From contig NC_021915.1 of the NCBI RefSeq assembly GCF_000442645.1, positions 2,604,001 through 2,668,000 of the forward strand: a stretch of 64,000 nt of DNA. The letters are read 5' to 3'. The notes below the pieces were generated by a model, which was not told the origin of the DNA, searched no databases, and worked only from the letters and a program-made list of their open reading frames with translations. Shown piece by piece: positions 34,384-43,089 of the stretch (position 1 is the stretch's first letter; the number at the start of each line of letters is the position of its first letter). This stretch comes from Corynebacterium maris DSM 45190. Lineage in GTDB: Bacteria > Actinomycetota > Actinomycetes > Mycobacteriales > Mycobacteriaceae. Made by a program: the position numbers and the translations under genes.

Positions 34384-35136
34384 ATGTCTGAGCATGACGC
34401 TTCTTACCTTCTGCCCCGTGAGATCACCGAGGGGCCGCCGCCGAAACACGCTCAGCTGCGCGCCATCCTCGAGGAACTGTGCTCCACCGTGTTGAGCTCG
34501 GGAGACATGCTCCCCGGAGAGCGCGCCATCGAGGACTTCTACGGGGTCTCGCGCATCACCGTGCGGCGCGCCATCGGGGATCTGGTCGCCGAGGGCAGAC
34601 TGCACCGCATCCGCGGCAAAGGGACCTTTGTCGCCCCCAACCCACTGATTTCTCGCATGGAGCTGGCGTCTTTCTCCGCGGAGATGGCCACGCAAGGAGT
34701 GCGGGCCTCGTCCCGCATCCTGTCGTCCGAACGCGCCCCCGCCCCGCCCGAGGTCACCGCCTTTTTCGGCGTGGATCCGCGCCAACCGCAGATCCACCTG
34801 CGTAGACTGCGCCTCGGCGACGACCAGGCCTACTCCATCGACGACGCCTGGTATAACGCCGACATCGCCCCGAATCTGCTGGAAAACGACGTCTACCGCT
34901 CCGTGTACGCGATCCTGGCGGAAGACTACGGCGCCCCGGTGACGCACGCGGAACAGACCGTCACGGCGGTCTCCGCCACCCGCCGGGTCGCCGCAGAGCT
35001 CGACGTCGACCCCGGCACCGCCCTGCTACATGTGGTCCGGCAATCCCTGGCCGGCGACCGGCCGGTGGAATGGTGCGCCTCCTTGTATCGTTCAGACAGG
35101 TATCGGCTTCATTCCCATATCGCCCGAGCAATATGA
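34384..35136 (+). CDS. GntR-family (HutC subfamily) transcriptional regulator
   Basis: A 250-residue regulator. The N-terminal winged helix (about 15-85) has the signature GDMLPGERAIEDFYGVSR then TVRRAIGDLVAEG and the wing GKGTFVA. The C-terminal UTRA effector domain (about 100-245) marks the HutC subfamily, which usually senses sugar phosphates or small metabolites. The promoter carries a HutC-like palindrome, so autoregulation is likely. ATG 34384 fits a leaderless start; ATG 34375 overlaps the -10 and is rejected. The ligand cannot be told from sequence. Confidence 0.9.
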   Translation: MSEHDASYLLPREITEGPPPKHAQLRAILEELCSTVLSSGDMLPGERAIEDFYGVSRITVRRAIGDLVAEGRLHRIRGKGTFVAPNPLISRMELASFSAEMATQGVRASSRILSSERAPAPPEVTAFFGVDPRQPQIHLRRLRLGDDQAYSIDDAWYNADIAPNLLENDVYRSVYAILAEDYGAPVTHAEQTVTAVSATRRVAAELDVDPGTALLHVVRQSLAGDRPVEWCASLYRSDRYRLHSHIARAI

Positions 35137-35170
35137 TTTTCGGGCCCGACGCGTGCACAATAGGAGCACA

Positions 35171-36265
35171 ATGAGTAGCAGCAGCTCCCGCCGTGCCTGG
35201 CGCTCCGCAACTGCGGTGAACGTCGGGCTCATCGGCGCGCTCGCAGCGGCCGTCGCCGTCGGCTCCTACCAATACGTCGCGGACGGCAATGGCGCGGACA
35301 CCGCGGCGGGCGGCGACGCCACGACGTCCACCAGCACCGCGCCAGGCGAATCCGCGACCGACGTCCCGCGCGCCACCCCCTTCACCACCGCCGACGCCGG
35401 AACCTGCCTGACCTGGGAGTTCACCCCCGACGGAGAGGTCGAATCCTTCGAACGCATCTCCTGCGAGGAGCCGCACCGCTTCGAGGTCTCCTCCCGGGAG
35501 GACCTGGCCGCGTATCCGGCCAGTGAATTCGGCCGCGACTCCGAGATCCCCAACACCACCCGTCAGGCGCAGCTGCGCGAAGAACTGTGCTTGAACCCGA
35601 CCGTGCGCTACCTCGACGGCAACTACGATCCGCTGGGTCGGTACTCCGTCGCCTCGATCCTGCCCCCGCCGGAACGGTGGGCGGCCGGCGACCGCACCCT
35701 GCTCTGCGGCGTGCAGTCCACCGACTCCTCGGGCCAGCCCGTCAAGACGACCGGCTATGCCGCTGAGCAGGACCAGGCGCGCGTCGCCCAGCCCGGAGAA
35801 TGCCAATTCGTCGACGGCTCTGACTCGCTGAACGTGGTCGGCTGCGATGAAGACCACCACATCGAGATCACCGCCGTCGCCGACCTCTCCGGCGTCTTCC
35901 CCGACGGCGCCCCCGGCGTCGAAGAACAAGACGCCCACCTGCGGGAGGTGTGCACCGACGCGGCCATCGACTACCTCGGGGAGGAAGAAGATCTGTACCA
36001 GTCGACGCTGCAGCCCTACTGGAACGTCATCCCGTCGGCCTCTTGGGAGGGAGGATCGCGCTCCACGAACTGCGGGCTGGTCCATGCCAACGAGGAGACC
36101 GAGTTCTTCTCCGTGCTCAACGGCTCCGCGACCGACGGCCCCGAAGGCTTCACCATCGACGGCGAGCAGCCGACGCCCCCGCCGGAGCGCGACCCGGTGC
36201 GCCCACCGGCCCCCGCCCCCGAGGACGGACCTGCCCCGGCAGAAGGAGGCGCGCCCGCCCCATGA
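35171..36265 (+). CDS. Septum formation family protein
   Basis: A 364-residue membrane-anchored protein. One transmembrane segment (about 17-36) is followed by an extracytoplasmic part containing two Cys-containing repeats of the septum-formation domain type: TCLTWE..ISCEEPHRFEV (about 78-105) and ECQFVDG..VGCDEDHHIEI (about 214-238). Further Cys residues could form disulfides. The C-terminus is a Pro/Ala-rich tail. AGGAG lies 4 nt before the ATG. Family members are linked to cell division by annotation; direct evidence is thin. Its stop overlaps the next gene's start (ATGA). Confidence 0.8.
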   Translation: MSSSSSRRAWRSATAVNVGLIGALAAAVAVGSYQYVADGNGADTAAGGDATTSTSTAPGESATDVPRATPFTTADAGTCLTWEFTPDGEVESFERISCEEPHRFEVSSREDLAAYPASEFGRDSEIPNTTRQAQLREELCLNPTVRYLDGNYDPLGRYSVASILPPPERWAAGDRTLLCGVQSTDSSGQPVKTTGYAAEQDQARVAQPGECQFVDGSDSLNVVGCDEDHHIEITAVADLSGVFPDGAPGVEEQDAHLREVCTDAAIDYLGEEEDLYQSTLQPYWNVIPSASWEGGSRSTNCGLVHANEETEFFSVLNGSATDGPEGFTIDGEQPTPPPERDPVRPPAPAPEDGPAPAEGGAPAP

Positions 36266-36609
36266 TCTCCGTGAGCGAGGAGCGCTTCGACGAGATGGTC
36301 GACGACGCGCTGGACAAACTCCCCGATGAGTTCGCCCGTCGACTCCGTAACGTCGTGATCCTGGTGCGCGACCACAACGAGGACGACCCCACCATCCTGG
36401 GGTTATACGAGGGCGTGGCCCTGACCGAGCGCACCCACGACCACACCGGCTTCCTGCCGGACGCGATCTTCATCTACAAGAAAGCCCTCGAGGCCATCTG
36501 CCATTCCGAGGAGCAGCTCGCCCACGAGGTGGAGGTCACCGTCTTCCACGAGATCGGCCACTACTTCGGCATCGAGGAAGACCAGCTGCATCTCCTCGGC
36601 TGGGGCTGA
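36262..36609 (+). CDS. Zincin-like metallopeptidase family protein (DUF1025-type)
   Basis: A 115-residue minimal zincin. The motif HEIGHYFGIEED (about 96-107) supplies the HEXXH zinc ligands with the downstream acidic ligand. Members of this small actinobacterial family are predicted metallopeptidases of unknown target. Its ATG overlaps the stop of the septum-formation gene, implying coupled expression and perhaps a shared role. AAGGAGG is 12 nt upstream, slightly long. Confidence 0.85.
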   Translation: MISVSEERFDEMVDDALDKLPDEFARRLRNVVILVRDHNEDDPTILGLYEGVALTERTHDHTGFLPDAIFIYKKALEAICHSEEQLAHEVEVTVFHEIGHYFGIEEDQLHLLGWG

Positions 36610-36733
36610 CGTCTCCGTCAGCCTCCCCGCCCCAGTAGGGGCGTGACCACGCACCATGATGACCACGGCCCAGAATCGGCTAAGTCGCGTAGGTGCCTCT
36701 CCTCCGTAGTCGATGTGTGGCAGAGTGGCGCGC

Positions 36734-37285
36734 ATGAACTACTCGGCGGTCCTGGAACTGGAGAGTTCCCACAAGAAACGTCCGGACGCGCTGACCGCGC
36801 TGTCCCTGTGGACCGGCCGCCACATCCTCGTCGCAGCGGTCGCAGCGCTCGTCGTGGCAGTGCTCATCGGCCTGCCCAGCGTCCTGATACCCAACCCCTT
36901 TTTCACCCGCGACATCCCCGCGGTGGGGTGGAACTACCCGGTGTGGATCCTGACCTCGATCTTGTCGGGCATGCTCATCGCCACCTTCGTGCGCACGCCC
37001 GGCGGCGACGACGATGACGACGACGGCACGGAAACCCCGCAGCAGCGCCGGGCCGGGCGTTTCGGGATGGTCGGCGGGATACTCGCCTGGTTCGCGGTCG
37101 GTTGCCCGGTGTGCAATAAGCTCGTGCTCCTCGCAGTGGGATACTCGGGGGCGTTGACCTGGTTCGCTCCGGCACAGCCCTATCTGGCGGCGGGTGGGCT
37201 GGCGCTCACGGCGGTGGCGCTGTACTGGCGGCTCCGGGGACAGGTGTCCTGCCCCGTGCCCCTGCGTCGAGAAGGAAAAGAATGA
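36734..37285 (+). CDS. Membrane protein with CPxC motif
   Basis: A 183-residue protein with about four hydrophobic segments (32-55, 72-90, 115-133, 142-165). An Asp-rich run (GGDDDDDDG) lies in a loop near 97-105. A Cys-Pro-Val-Cys motif sits at the membrane entrance of the third segment (AVGCPVCNKL), followed by the GYSGAL and FAPAQP loops typical of a conserved actinobacterial membrane family. The CPxC suggests redox activity or metal binding, unproven. There is no ribosome-binding site; CAGAGT 7 nt before the ATG hints at a leaderless start. Confidence 0.7.
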   Translation: MNYSAVLELESSHKKRPDALTALSLWTGRHILVAAVAALVVAVLIGLPSVLIPNPFFTRDIPAVGWNYPVWILTSILSGMLIATFVRTPGGDDDDDDGTETPQQRRAGRFGMVGGILAWFAVGCPVCNKLVLLAVGYSGALTWFAPAQPYLAAGGLALTAVALYWRLRGQVSCPVPLRREGKE

Positions 37286-37365
37286 GTGACACCATCGACG
37301 GGCACCCCTCTAGCCTCCTTGGTTCGCTGAGCATCCGGGTGGCTCTGCTCACCGGTTGTCTCTGA
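37282..37365 (+). CDS. Possible 27-residue coupled ORF
   Basis: The ATG overlaps the preceding TGA (ATGA) and is preceded by GAAGGAAAAG. The peptide has a polar first half and a short hydrophobic end with one Cys. It could be a small translationally coupled gene or the decayed start of a longer one. There is no independent support. Confidence 0.3.
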   Translation: MSDTIDGHPSSLLGSLSIRVALLTGCL

Positions 37366-37386
37366 GTCCCCCACGGGCAGGTCAAG

Positions 37387-38010
37387 TCACTGGGGCAGCC
37401 GTTCGAGCACCGCGAGCACGTCCAGAAACTCCTCGTCGAGCTGATATTCCTCCAGTCGCAGTACTCGAGCCTGCTTTTCGTCGAGGCCGCCCAGCAGCTC
37501 GCGGTATTCCGTGAGGCTCTCCCTCGGCACCGACGGCGGCGGGCCGTGCGGGCTGTCGGGGGCGTGGGCGATCCAGACCAGCCGTCCGCCCGGCGCCAGC
37601 CACTGCAGCGCCCGGCGCAACGGTTCCAGCCCCGAGTGGAGATACGCCACCACGATCAGATCGAACTTCACCGACCCGTCCGGCCACCACTCCGCCACGT
37701 CCGCCGTCACCGACGTGATGCGTTCAGTGACGCCACGATGCTCCGCGTCGCGGCCGACTACGTCGTGGGCGGAATCCGCGAAATCCACGGCCGTGACCCG
37801 CATCCCCAACCCCGCGAGAGCCACCGTGTGGCGTCCGGCCCCGGATCCTAGGTCGGCGGCCTGCAGGTCGCCCGCTCCCCCGCCCGCAGACGATGCCCGG
37901 GCGATCAGTTCCTCGGCCTGTTCCACCACCACCGGGTGAGGATCCACCCCGTCGGGCGTGTGTCCGTCTTGGTCCCGGTAACGGGATTCCCACATCTCTT
38001 GGTTGTTCAT
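37387..38010 (-). CDS. Class I SAM-dependent methyltransferase
   Basis: A 207-residue Rossmann-fold methyltransferase. Motif I is ADLGSGAGRHT (about 52-62) and motif II ends in VTAVDFAD (about 72-79). The DLIVVAYLHS segment and LAPGGRLVWI block (motif post-II/III) follow at about 116-146. The N-terminal MWESRYR resembles small-molecule or thiopurine/tellurite-type methyltransferases. Substrate unknown. Monocistronic on the minus strand. Confidence 0.85.
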   Translation of the reverse strand: MNNQEMWESRYRDQDGHTPDGVDPHPVVVEQAEELIARASSAGGGAGDLQAADLGSGAGRHTVALAGLGMRVTAVDFADSAHDVVGRDAEHRGVTERITSVTADVAEWWPDGSVKFDLIVVAYLHSGLEPLRRALQWLAPGGRLVWIAHAPDSPHGPPPSVPRESLTEYRELLGGLDEKQARVLRLEEYQLDEEFLDVLAVLERLPQ

Positions 38011-38051
38011 ACTCCCGTTATAGGACTAATTCCCCGGCGCCGCCATTGGTT

Positions 38052-38717
38052 TTAGAACGAGTCGCCCCACCGGGCCACGGACCACTGGCCGAAGTTCCGG
38101 CCGTTCGGTTCCAGCACCACGAAACGGCAGTTGTTCAGGTAGTTTTCCAACGCGAACGTCGGCTCCAGGCCCGCCGCATGCGAGGCCACCGTCCGGATTG
38201 CGGCGCCGTGGCTGACCACCACCGCATCCCCATCCGGATGCGTGTCCGCCAACTCTTCCAGCACCGGCCGGTATCGGCCGAGCAGCTGCGTGTAATTTTC
38301 GCCCCGCGGGGTGCGTGCCTCCGGGTCGCCGCGTAACCACCCGAACATGGCCTGCACGTATTCCCGATGGGCGTCGTCGTCGCCGCGCATCTCGTAGTCG
38401 CCGGCGGCGACCTCGTGGATGCCCGCACGCACCTGCACGTTCATCGCCCGGCGCGGCAACGTGGCGGCGTGCTCGAGGGCGCGCGCCAGGATCATGGAGG
38501 TCTGTTGCGCGCGGATCGCCACCGACGTGGTCACCGACTGGATGCGCCCCTTGTGCCCCGGCGCGACGCCGCAGAATTCGGCGAGCTCCACCCCCACCCG
38601 GTGCGCCTGGTAGCGGCCCATGGCGGTCAGTTCCGCGCCGGGTGGGAGGGTGTCGAGTTTGCGCACCACGTTGGAGGTGGTTTGTCCGTGGCGGACGAGG
38701 ATGAGGCGTCCGGTCAC
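38052..38717 (-). CDS. Histidine phosphatase (phosphoglycerate mutase-like) family protein
   Basis: A 221-residue branch-1 histidine phosphatase. The phospho-His motif is LVRHGQT (His about 10), the second Arg lies in SVAIRAQQT (about 70) and the second His in VVVSHGAAIR (about 169). It probably dephosphorylates a small metabolite. GTG at 38717 overlaps the pheA stop (GTGA), so it is coupled to pheA as in C. glutamicum. Confidence 0.9.
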   Translation of the reverse strand: MTGRLILVRHGQTTSNVVRKLDTLPPGAELTAMGRYQAHRVGVELAEFCGVAPGHKGRIQSVTTSVAIRAQQTSMILARALEHAATLPRRAMNVQVRAGIHEVAAGDYEMRGDDDAHREYVQAMFGWLRGDPEARTPRGENYTQLLGRYRPVLEELADTHPDGDAVVVSHGAAIRTVASHAAGLEPTFALENYLNNCRFVVLEPNGRNFGQWSVARWGDSF

Positions 38718-39658
38718 TGGTCCGCCTTCCCGGTGCGGGCGGCGGTGACCCAGGCGGTGGCTTCGTCGAGGCGGGCGAGGTCGGCGGCCAGGGCGTCGTC
38801 GCGGCCGTCTTCGTGGGCGGAGGGCCAGGAGCCTAAGAAGGAGATGTCTTCGGCGCGCAGCCACAGCGCGCGCAGCGCTTCGGCCAGCGGCAGGTCGTCG
38901 ATGTGGGCGACGGCGTCGACGTAGAAGCGGTAGGTGCGGGTCTTGTCGGGGTTCGGACGCGAGGCGATCCGGGAGAGGCTGACGCCGCGCTGGGCGAATT
39001 CCTGCAGGGCGTAGACCAGGGTGCCGGGTTCATTCGGCAGGGTGAACACCACCAGGGTGGTGTCGTTGCCGGTGCGGGCGGTGGGGGCGTCGCGGGCGCC
39101 GACGACGACGAAGCGGGTGCGGGCGTCGTTGCGGTCGGCGACGCCTTCGGCGAGGGTGTCCAGCCCGAAGATCTCGGCGGCGCGGCCCGGCGCGGCGGCG
39201 GCGTCGGCCTTGCCTTCGGCGACGAGTTGGGCGGCGGCGGCGTTGGAGGAGGCGGGGACGAATTCGGCGTGGGGCGCGTGTTTGGCCAGCCAGTGGCGCA
39301 CCTGTTGGTGGGCGATGGGGTGGGTGGCGAAGGTGGTGACGTCGGCAAGCGTTGTGCCGGGGCGGACCATGACGTCGAAGGCGATCTCGATTTCGAGTTC
39401 GTGGAAGATCTGCACGGAGCGGTCGCCTTCCACGAGGGCGTCGTAGGTGCCGGTGACGGCGCCGTCGACGGAGTTTTCGATGGCGACGACGGCGTAGTGC
39501 GCGCGGCCGTCGCGGATCGCGTCGAGGGCGGCGGCGGGGGAGGCACACGGCAGCGGGGTGACGTCGGCGGTGCCGAAGGCGCCGCGGTCGGTGAATTGTT
39601 GCAGTGCGGCCTCAGTGAACGTTCCGGCCGGCCCCAGGTAGGCGACGGTGGTAGTCAT
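38714..39658 (-). CDS. pheA: Prephenate dehydratase
   Basis: A 314-residue monofunctional prephenate dehydratase. The N-terminal type-2 periplasmic-binding-like catalytic domain begins YLGPAGTFTEAAL (about 6-18) and carries VVAIENSVDGAVTGTYDAL (about 58-76) with the catalytic Thr in the TRFVVVG segment (about 175). A C-terminal ACT domain (about 200-280; NEPGTLVYALQEFAQRGVSLSRIASRP) binds Phe for feedback control. It makes phenylpyruvate from prephenate. The ATG at 39658 lies 7 nt after a TAAGCT hexamer, indicating a leaderless mRNA. Confidence 0.95.
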   Translation of the reverse strand: MTTTVAYLGPAGTFTEAALQQFTDRGAFGTADVTPLPCASPAAALDAIRDGRAHYAVVAIENSVDGAVTGTYDALVEGDRSVQIFHELEIEIAFDVMVRPGTTLADVTTFATHPIAHQQVRHWLAKHAPHAEFVPASSNAAAAQLVAEGKADAAAAPGRAAEIFGLDTLAEGVADRNDARTRFVVVGARDAPTARTGNDTTLVVFTLPNEPGTLVYALQEFAQRGVSLSRIASRPNPDKTRTYRFYVDAVAHIDDLPLAEALRALWLRAEDISFLGSWPSAHEDGRDDALAADLARLDEATAWVTAARTGKADQ

Positions 39659-39665
39659 GACCGTC

Positions 39666-39685
39666 AGCTTATCCAGCCTTAGAGT
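39666..39685. promoter_or_regulatory. Back-to-back leaderless promoters of pheA and the amidase gene
   Basis: The two ATGs are separated by only 34 bp. TAAGCT on the minus strand (39671-39666) lies 7 nt before the pheA ATG, and TAGAGT on the plus strand (39680-39685) lies 7 nt before the amidase ATG. Neither gene has a ribosome-binding site. The two -10 hexamers are 8 bp apart, so simultaneous initiation is probably impossible. Confidence 0.7.
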
Positions 39686-39692
39686 AGAACGC

Positions 39693-40835
39693 ATGGTCCA
39701 CACCCTTGAGCGTCTCGCCGCTCATCTCGCCGCGCTGTCACCGGAGGAACACGGTTTCGTCCACGTCGATCTGGACAGGCGTCCCACCGGGGCGGGACGG
39801 TTGGACGGGTGGGTGATCCCGGCGAAGGACTTATACGACGTCGCCGGGATGCCCACGACCTTCGGGTCGGTGCGGCGCATCCGGCCAGCCGAGTACACCG
39901 AGCCTTTTCTCGCCCGCCTGGAAGCCCAGGGCGCGGTGATTCCGGGCAAGTCCGCCGTCCCGGAGCTGGGGTTGACCATCCACACCGAGCCGGTGGGCCT
40001 GCCGGCGCCGGATAATCCGCTGTATCCGGGCCGTACTCCGGGTGGCTCGTCGGGCGGCGCCGCGGTGATGGTGGCGCGCGGGCTGGTGCGGGCGGCGCAC
40101 GCCTCCGACGGGGGCGGGTCGATCCGGGTGCCGGCCGCCGCGACCGGGCTCGTCGGGTTCATGCCGGCGCACGAGGGGCTGTCCGCGCAGGGGTTCCTCA
40201 CCCGTTCGGTGGCCGACTCCGCGTTCCTGCACGGCCTCGTTCCGCGGCGTCGTCACGTCCGGGTCGGGGTGCTCTTCGAGCCGCTGTTCGCCCCGGTCGA
40301 GGTGGACGAGGACTGGCTGCGCAGCGCCGAGCAGGCCGCCGAGCGGCTTGCCGACGCCGGGCACACCGTCCGCCGCGTGCGCCCCTGGGAGTACGCGGCG
40401 GAGACTTTCGAGGCTTTCACCGACCTGTTCACCGCCAAGCTGGCGCCCCTGCCGGAGGCCGAGGGGCTCGCCGCCTGGTTGCGCTGGCGCGGCCGCGAGG
40501 TCACCGGCGCCCGGTTGGCCGCCGCCCGGACGCATGCGGCAGCGTTGCCGCGGGCACTGCACGAGTCCTGGGACGTGGACGTGCTGCTGACCCCGACGTT
40601 GGCCGCCGATCCCCCGCCCATCGGGCATTTCGCCCGGCAGGCGCCGGAGGATAATTTCCGGGCCCAGACGCAGTGGTCGCCGTGGGCGTCGCTGTTCAAC
40701 GTGGCGGGCACGGCGGCGATCTCGGTGCCGTGGCCCCGGGCCGGGCGGCCACCGACGGCCGTGCAGCTGGGCTCCGTCACCGTCGACGGAGCCACGCTGC
40801 TCGGCCTGGCGCAGGAGCTGACCGATGACCGCTGA
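39693..40835 (+). CDS. Amidase-signature family enzyme
   Basis: A 380-residue amidase-signature hydrolase. The catalytic Ser-cisSer-Lys triad is visible: Lys of PAKDLYD (about 42), cis-Ser of GGSSGGAAV (about 121) and nucleophile Ser of SDGGGSIRVPA (about 145). It hydrolyses an amide bond of an unknown substrate; as it stands alone, without GatB/GatC, it is not the tRNA amidotransferase. Slightly short for the family. Start ATG 39693 follows a leaderless -10. It overlaps the CPBP gene by 11 nt. Confidence 0.88.
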   Translation: MVHTLERLAAHLAALSPEEHGFVHVDLDRRPTGAGRLDGWVIPAKDLYDVAGMPTTFGSVRRIRPAEYTEPFLARLEAQGAVIPGKSAVPELGLTIHTEPVGLPAPDNPLYPGRTPGGSSGGAAVMVARGLVRAAHASDGGGSIRVPAAATGLVGFMPAHEGLSAQGFLTRSVADSAFLHGLVPRRRHVRVGVLFEPLFAPVEVDEDWLRSAEQAAERLADAGHTVRRVRPWEYAAETFEAFTDLFTAKLAPLPEAEGLAAWLRWRGREVTGARLAAARTHAAALPRALHESWDVDVLLTPTLAADPPPIGHFARQAPEDNFRAQTQWSPWASLFNVAGTAAISVPWPRAGRPPTAVQLGSVTVDGATLLGLAQELTDDR

Positions 40836-41571
40836 GACCATGCCCCGGAAGACACGGCTGCGCGCGGAAATCCTGCTGGTCCTGACCGTCACCTTCGGCA
40901 TGTCGGGCTTACGCAGCGTGCTGCGACTGATCGACGACCTGCTGGCCGAGGAAGCCCTCAACGAACAACAAGTCACCCTGAACGTCTCCCAGTCCGAGTT
41001 TCCCTGGCTGGATCTGGCGCTGCAGCTGTGCAGCGCCGGAGTGTTGTTCGCCTGGGGCGGATTGGCGTTGTTCTTACTGATCATCGACGGCGTGCGCATC
41101 CCGCGGTGGCGCTGGTCCGACCTGGGGTGGGGCGCGGTGCTCGCCGCCGTCATCGGGCTGCCCGGCCTCGGCCTCTACGTCTTCTCCGTGCACACCGGGC
41201 TATCGAAGGTGGTCGTGCCCACCGGCATGGCGCACCCGGAGATCGAAGTGCCCGTGCTGTTGCTGTGGTCGCTGGCCAACGCCTTCGGCGAAGAAGTGGT
41301 CGTGGTGATGTGGCTGTTCACCCGGCTGCGCCACCTCGGGTGGGGCCTGCCGGCCGTGCTGGCGGCGTCCTCGATCCTGCGAGGCTCCTACCACCTGTAC
41401 CAGGGGGTGTCCGCCGGCTTCGGCAACATCGTCATGGGCCTGGTCTACGGATGGTTCTACCACCGCACCGGCCGCGTCTGGCCGCTGGTGATCGCGCACT
41501 TTCTCATCGACGCGGTCGCGTTCGTCGGCTACACCGCCCTCGGCGGCGATCTGAGCTGGTTGGGGCTGTGA
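40825..41571 (+). CDS. CPBP-family intramembrane metalloprotease
   Basis: A 248-residue polytopic membrane protein. The CPBP (Abi/CAAX protease-like) motifs are present: GEEVVVVMW with the Glu-Glu pair (about 153-161), a His in RGSYHLYQG (about 192) and AHFLIDAVAF with His/Asp (about 229-238). The family cleaves substrates inside the membrane, but many bacterial members have unknown targets. Its start lies within the amidase gene, so it is co-translated. Confidence 0.87.
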   Translation: MTAETMPRKTRLRAEILLVLTVTFGMSGLRSVLRLIDDLLAEEALNEQQVTLNVSQSEFPWLDLALQLCSAGVLFAWGGLALFLLIIDGVRIPRWRWSDLGWGAVLAAVIGLPGLGLYVFSVHTGLSKVVVPTGMAHPEIEVPVLLLWSLANAFGEEVVVVMWLFTRLRHLGWGLPAVLAASSILRGSYHLYQGVSAGFGNIVMGLVYGWFYHRTGRVWPLVIAHFLIDAVAFVGYTALGGDLSWLGL

Positions 41572-41622
41572 GCGTGGGCGCACACGCGCCGAGAACAGTT
41601 CCTGCGGAGCGGGTCTGCGGGC

Positions 41623-41628
41623 TACGCT
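41623..41628 (+). promoter_or_regulatory. -10 box of the leaderless lcpB transcript
   Basis: TACGCT lies 6 nt before the ATG at 41635 and there is no ribosome-binding site. An in-frame ATG at 41629 directly abuts the hexamer and would be upstream of transcription start, so 41635 is taken as the start codon. Confidence 0.6.
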
Positions 41629-41634
41629 ATGCCC

Positions 41635-43068
41635 ATGACAGACTCAGGACGCGAGGGGTCCCGCCCACCCAACGACGGCCGGCCATCCCACGATGAGTAC
41701 GTCCTCGGCGCCGACGGCAGACCGATCGTCGACCGCTACGGACGCCCCGTCCGGCGTCGTCCCCCGGCCAAGCGGGCGTCGCAGGGCACGCCGGGCGCCC
41801 GCACCAACCCCAAGCACCCGCCGCGACGCCGCCCACGCCGTGACCCCGATTCGGGCCGTGCGGCGGGCAGGGCAGGAGCTGCTGGAGCCGCCGGAGCCGC
41901 CGGAGCCGCCGGCGGGGCGTCCGCGGCCCGCCCCGGCCCGGCGCAGCCGGACCAGACCCGCTTCGACGTGCGCGGGGCCGGACAACCGGCCCAGCAGCAA
42001 CCGCCCCGGCAACAGCGCCCGACCCAATACCCGCCGCAATCACCGTCGTCGCAGCAGCGGCCACCCCATCCACAGCCCCGCCCCCGCTCTTCGGAGCCCC
42101 CGCAGGCCCCGCCGCGTGCCTCCCGGCCGGTCCGGCAGCGCGCGCCGCGGCGCCGCCGACGCCGCGGCCCCGGCTGCCTGGGCTGCTTCGGCGTAGTCGT
42201 CGCGCTCATCGCGGTCTTGACGGTGGTGGTCACGCTGTGGGCGGACGCCCGTCTCGTGCGCGTCCAATCGACCCCGGAGCAGCAGGTGGCCAACACCCCG
42301 GGCACCAACTGGCTGCTCGTCGGCTCCGACTCCCGACAAGGACTGACCGAGGATGAGGCCGCGGAGCTCGGCACCGGCGGCGACATGGGCGCCGGGCGCA
42401 CCGACACGATCATGCTGCTGCACATCCCCCGTCTCGGCGGCGGGGAGACCCGGCTGATCTCCATCCCGCGCGACAGCCTGGTCACCGTCCCCGGATACGG
42501 GGAAAACAAGATCAACGCCGCCTTCGCCTACGGCGGCCCGCAACTGCTCACCGAAACCGTCGAAGCCGAGACCGGCCTGCACATCGACCACTACGCGGAA
42601 ATCGGCATGGGCGGGCTGGCCCGGCTGGTCGACGCCGTCGGCGGCGTCGAGTTGTGCCCGGAGTATCCGATCGACGACCCGCTGGCGAACCTGGACGTCC
42701 AAGCCGGGTGCCAGGAGATGGACGGGCCCACCGCGCTGGGGTACGTGCGCACTCGCGCGACCCCCATGGGCGACCTCGACCGCGTGGAGCGCCAACGCGA
42801 GTTCTTCGCGGCGCTAATGGGTGAGATCGCCTCGCCCGGCACGTTGATTAACCCGGTGCGGATGTTCAGCCTGATCAACAGCGGCGCCGCCACCTTCACC
42901 GTCGGCGAGAACGACCACGTGTGGCACCTGGCCCGCGTGGCGTTGGCGATGGGCAGTGGCGTGTCCACGGAAACCGTGCCGGTGTCCGGGTTCCTGGACA
43001 CCTCCGTCGGCAACGTCGTGATGTGGGACGAGGCCCCCGCCGAAGCGATGTGGGAGTCGATGCGTTAA
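41635..43068 (+). CDS. lcpB: LytR-CpsA-Psr (LCP) family cell-wall ligase
   Basis: A 477-residue LCP protein. The cytoplasmic N-terminus (about 1-180) is a long Pro/Arg/Gln-rich low-complexity region with an Ala/Gly run near 82-98. One transmembrane helix (about 182-205) precedes the extracytoplasmic LCP domain (about 225-380). Signature segments are LLVGSDSR, GRTDTIMLLHI and ISIPRDSLV, with the pyrophosphate-binding Arg/Asp residues, and LGYVRTR. A C-terminal tail follows. LCP enzymes attach arabinogalactan to peptidoglycan. Gene context after pheA matches C. glutamicum lcpB rather than the essential lcpA. Confidence 0.9.
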   Translation: MTDSGREGSRPPNDGRPSHDEYVLGADGRPIVDRYGRPVRRRPPAKRASQGTPGARTNPKHPPRRRPRRDPDSGRAAGRAGAAGAAGAAGAAGGASAARPGPAQPDQTRFDVRGAGQPAQQQPPRQQRPTQYPPQSPSSQQRPPHPQPRPRSSEPPQAPPRASRPVRQRAPRRRRRRGPGCLGCFGVVVALIAVLTVVVTLWADARLVRVQSTPEQQVANTPGTNWLLVGSDSRQGLTEDEAAELGTGGDMGAGRTDTIMLLHIPRLGGGETRLISIPRDSLVTVPGYGENKINAAFAYGGPQLLTETVEAETGLHIDHYAEIGMGGLARLVDAVGGVELCPEYPIDDPLANLDVQAGCQEMDGPTALGYVRTRATPMGDLDRVERQREFFAALMGEIASPGTLINPVRMFSLINSGAATFTVGENDHVWHLARVALAMGSGVSTETVPVSGFLDTSVGNVVMWDEAPAEAMWESMR

Positions 43069-43089
43069 GCACAGAAACCGTGCGGCGAG

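Noticed and set aside
34285..34947. N-terminal extension of serS by 221 codons
   Set aside because: It runs through the divergent GntR gene in antisense; the standard SerRS N-terminus begins at GTG 34284.
41875..41925. GGAGCCGCC tandem repeat
   Set aside because: It encodes the Ala/Gly run in the low-complexity N-terminus of LcpB; no separate element is needed.
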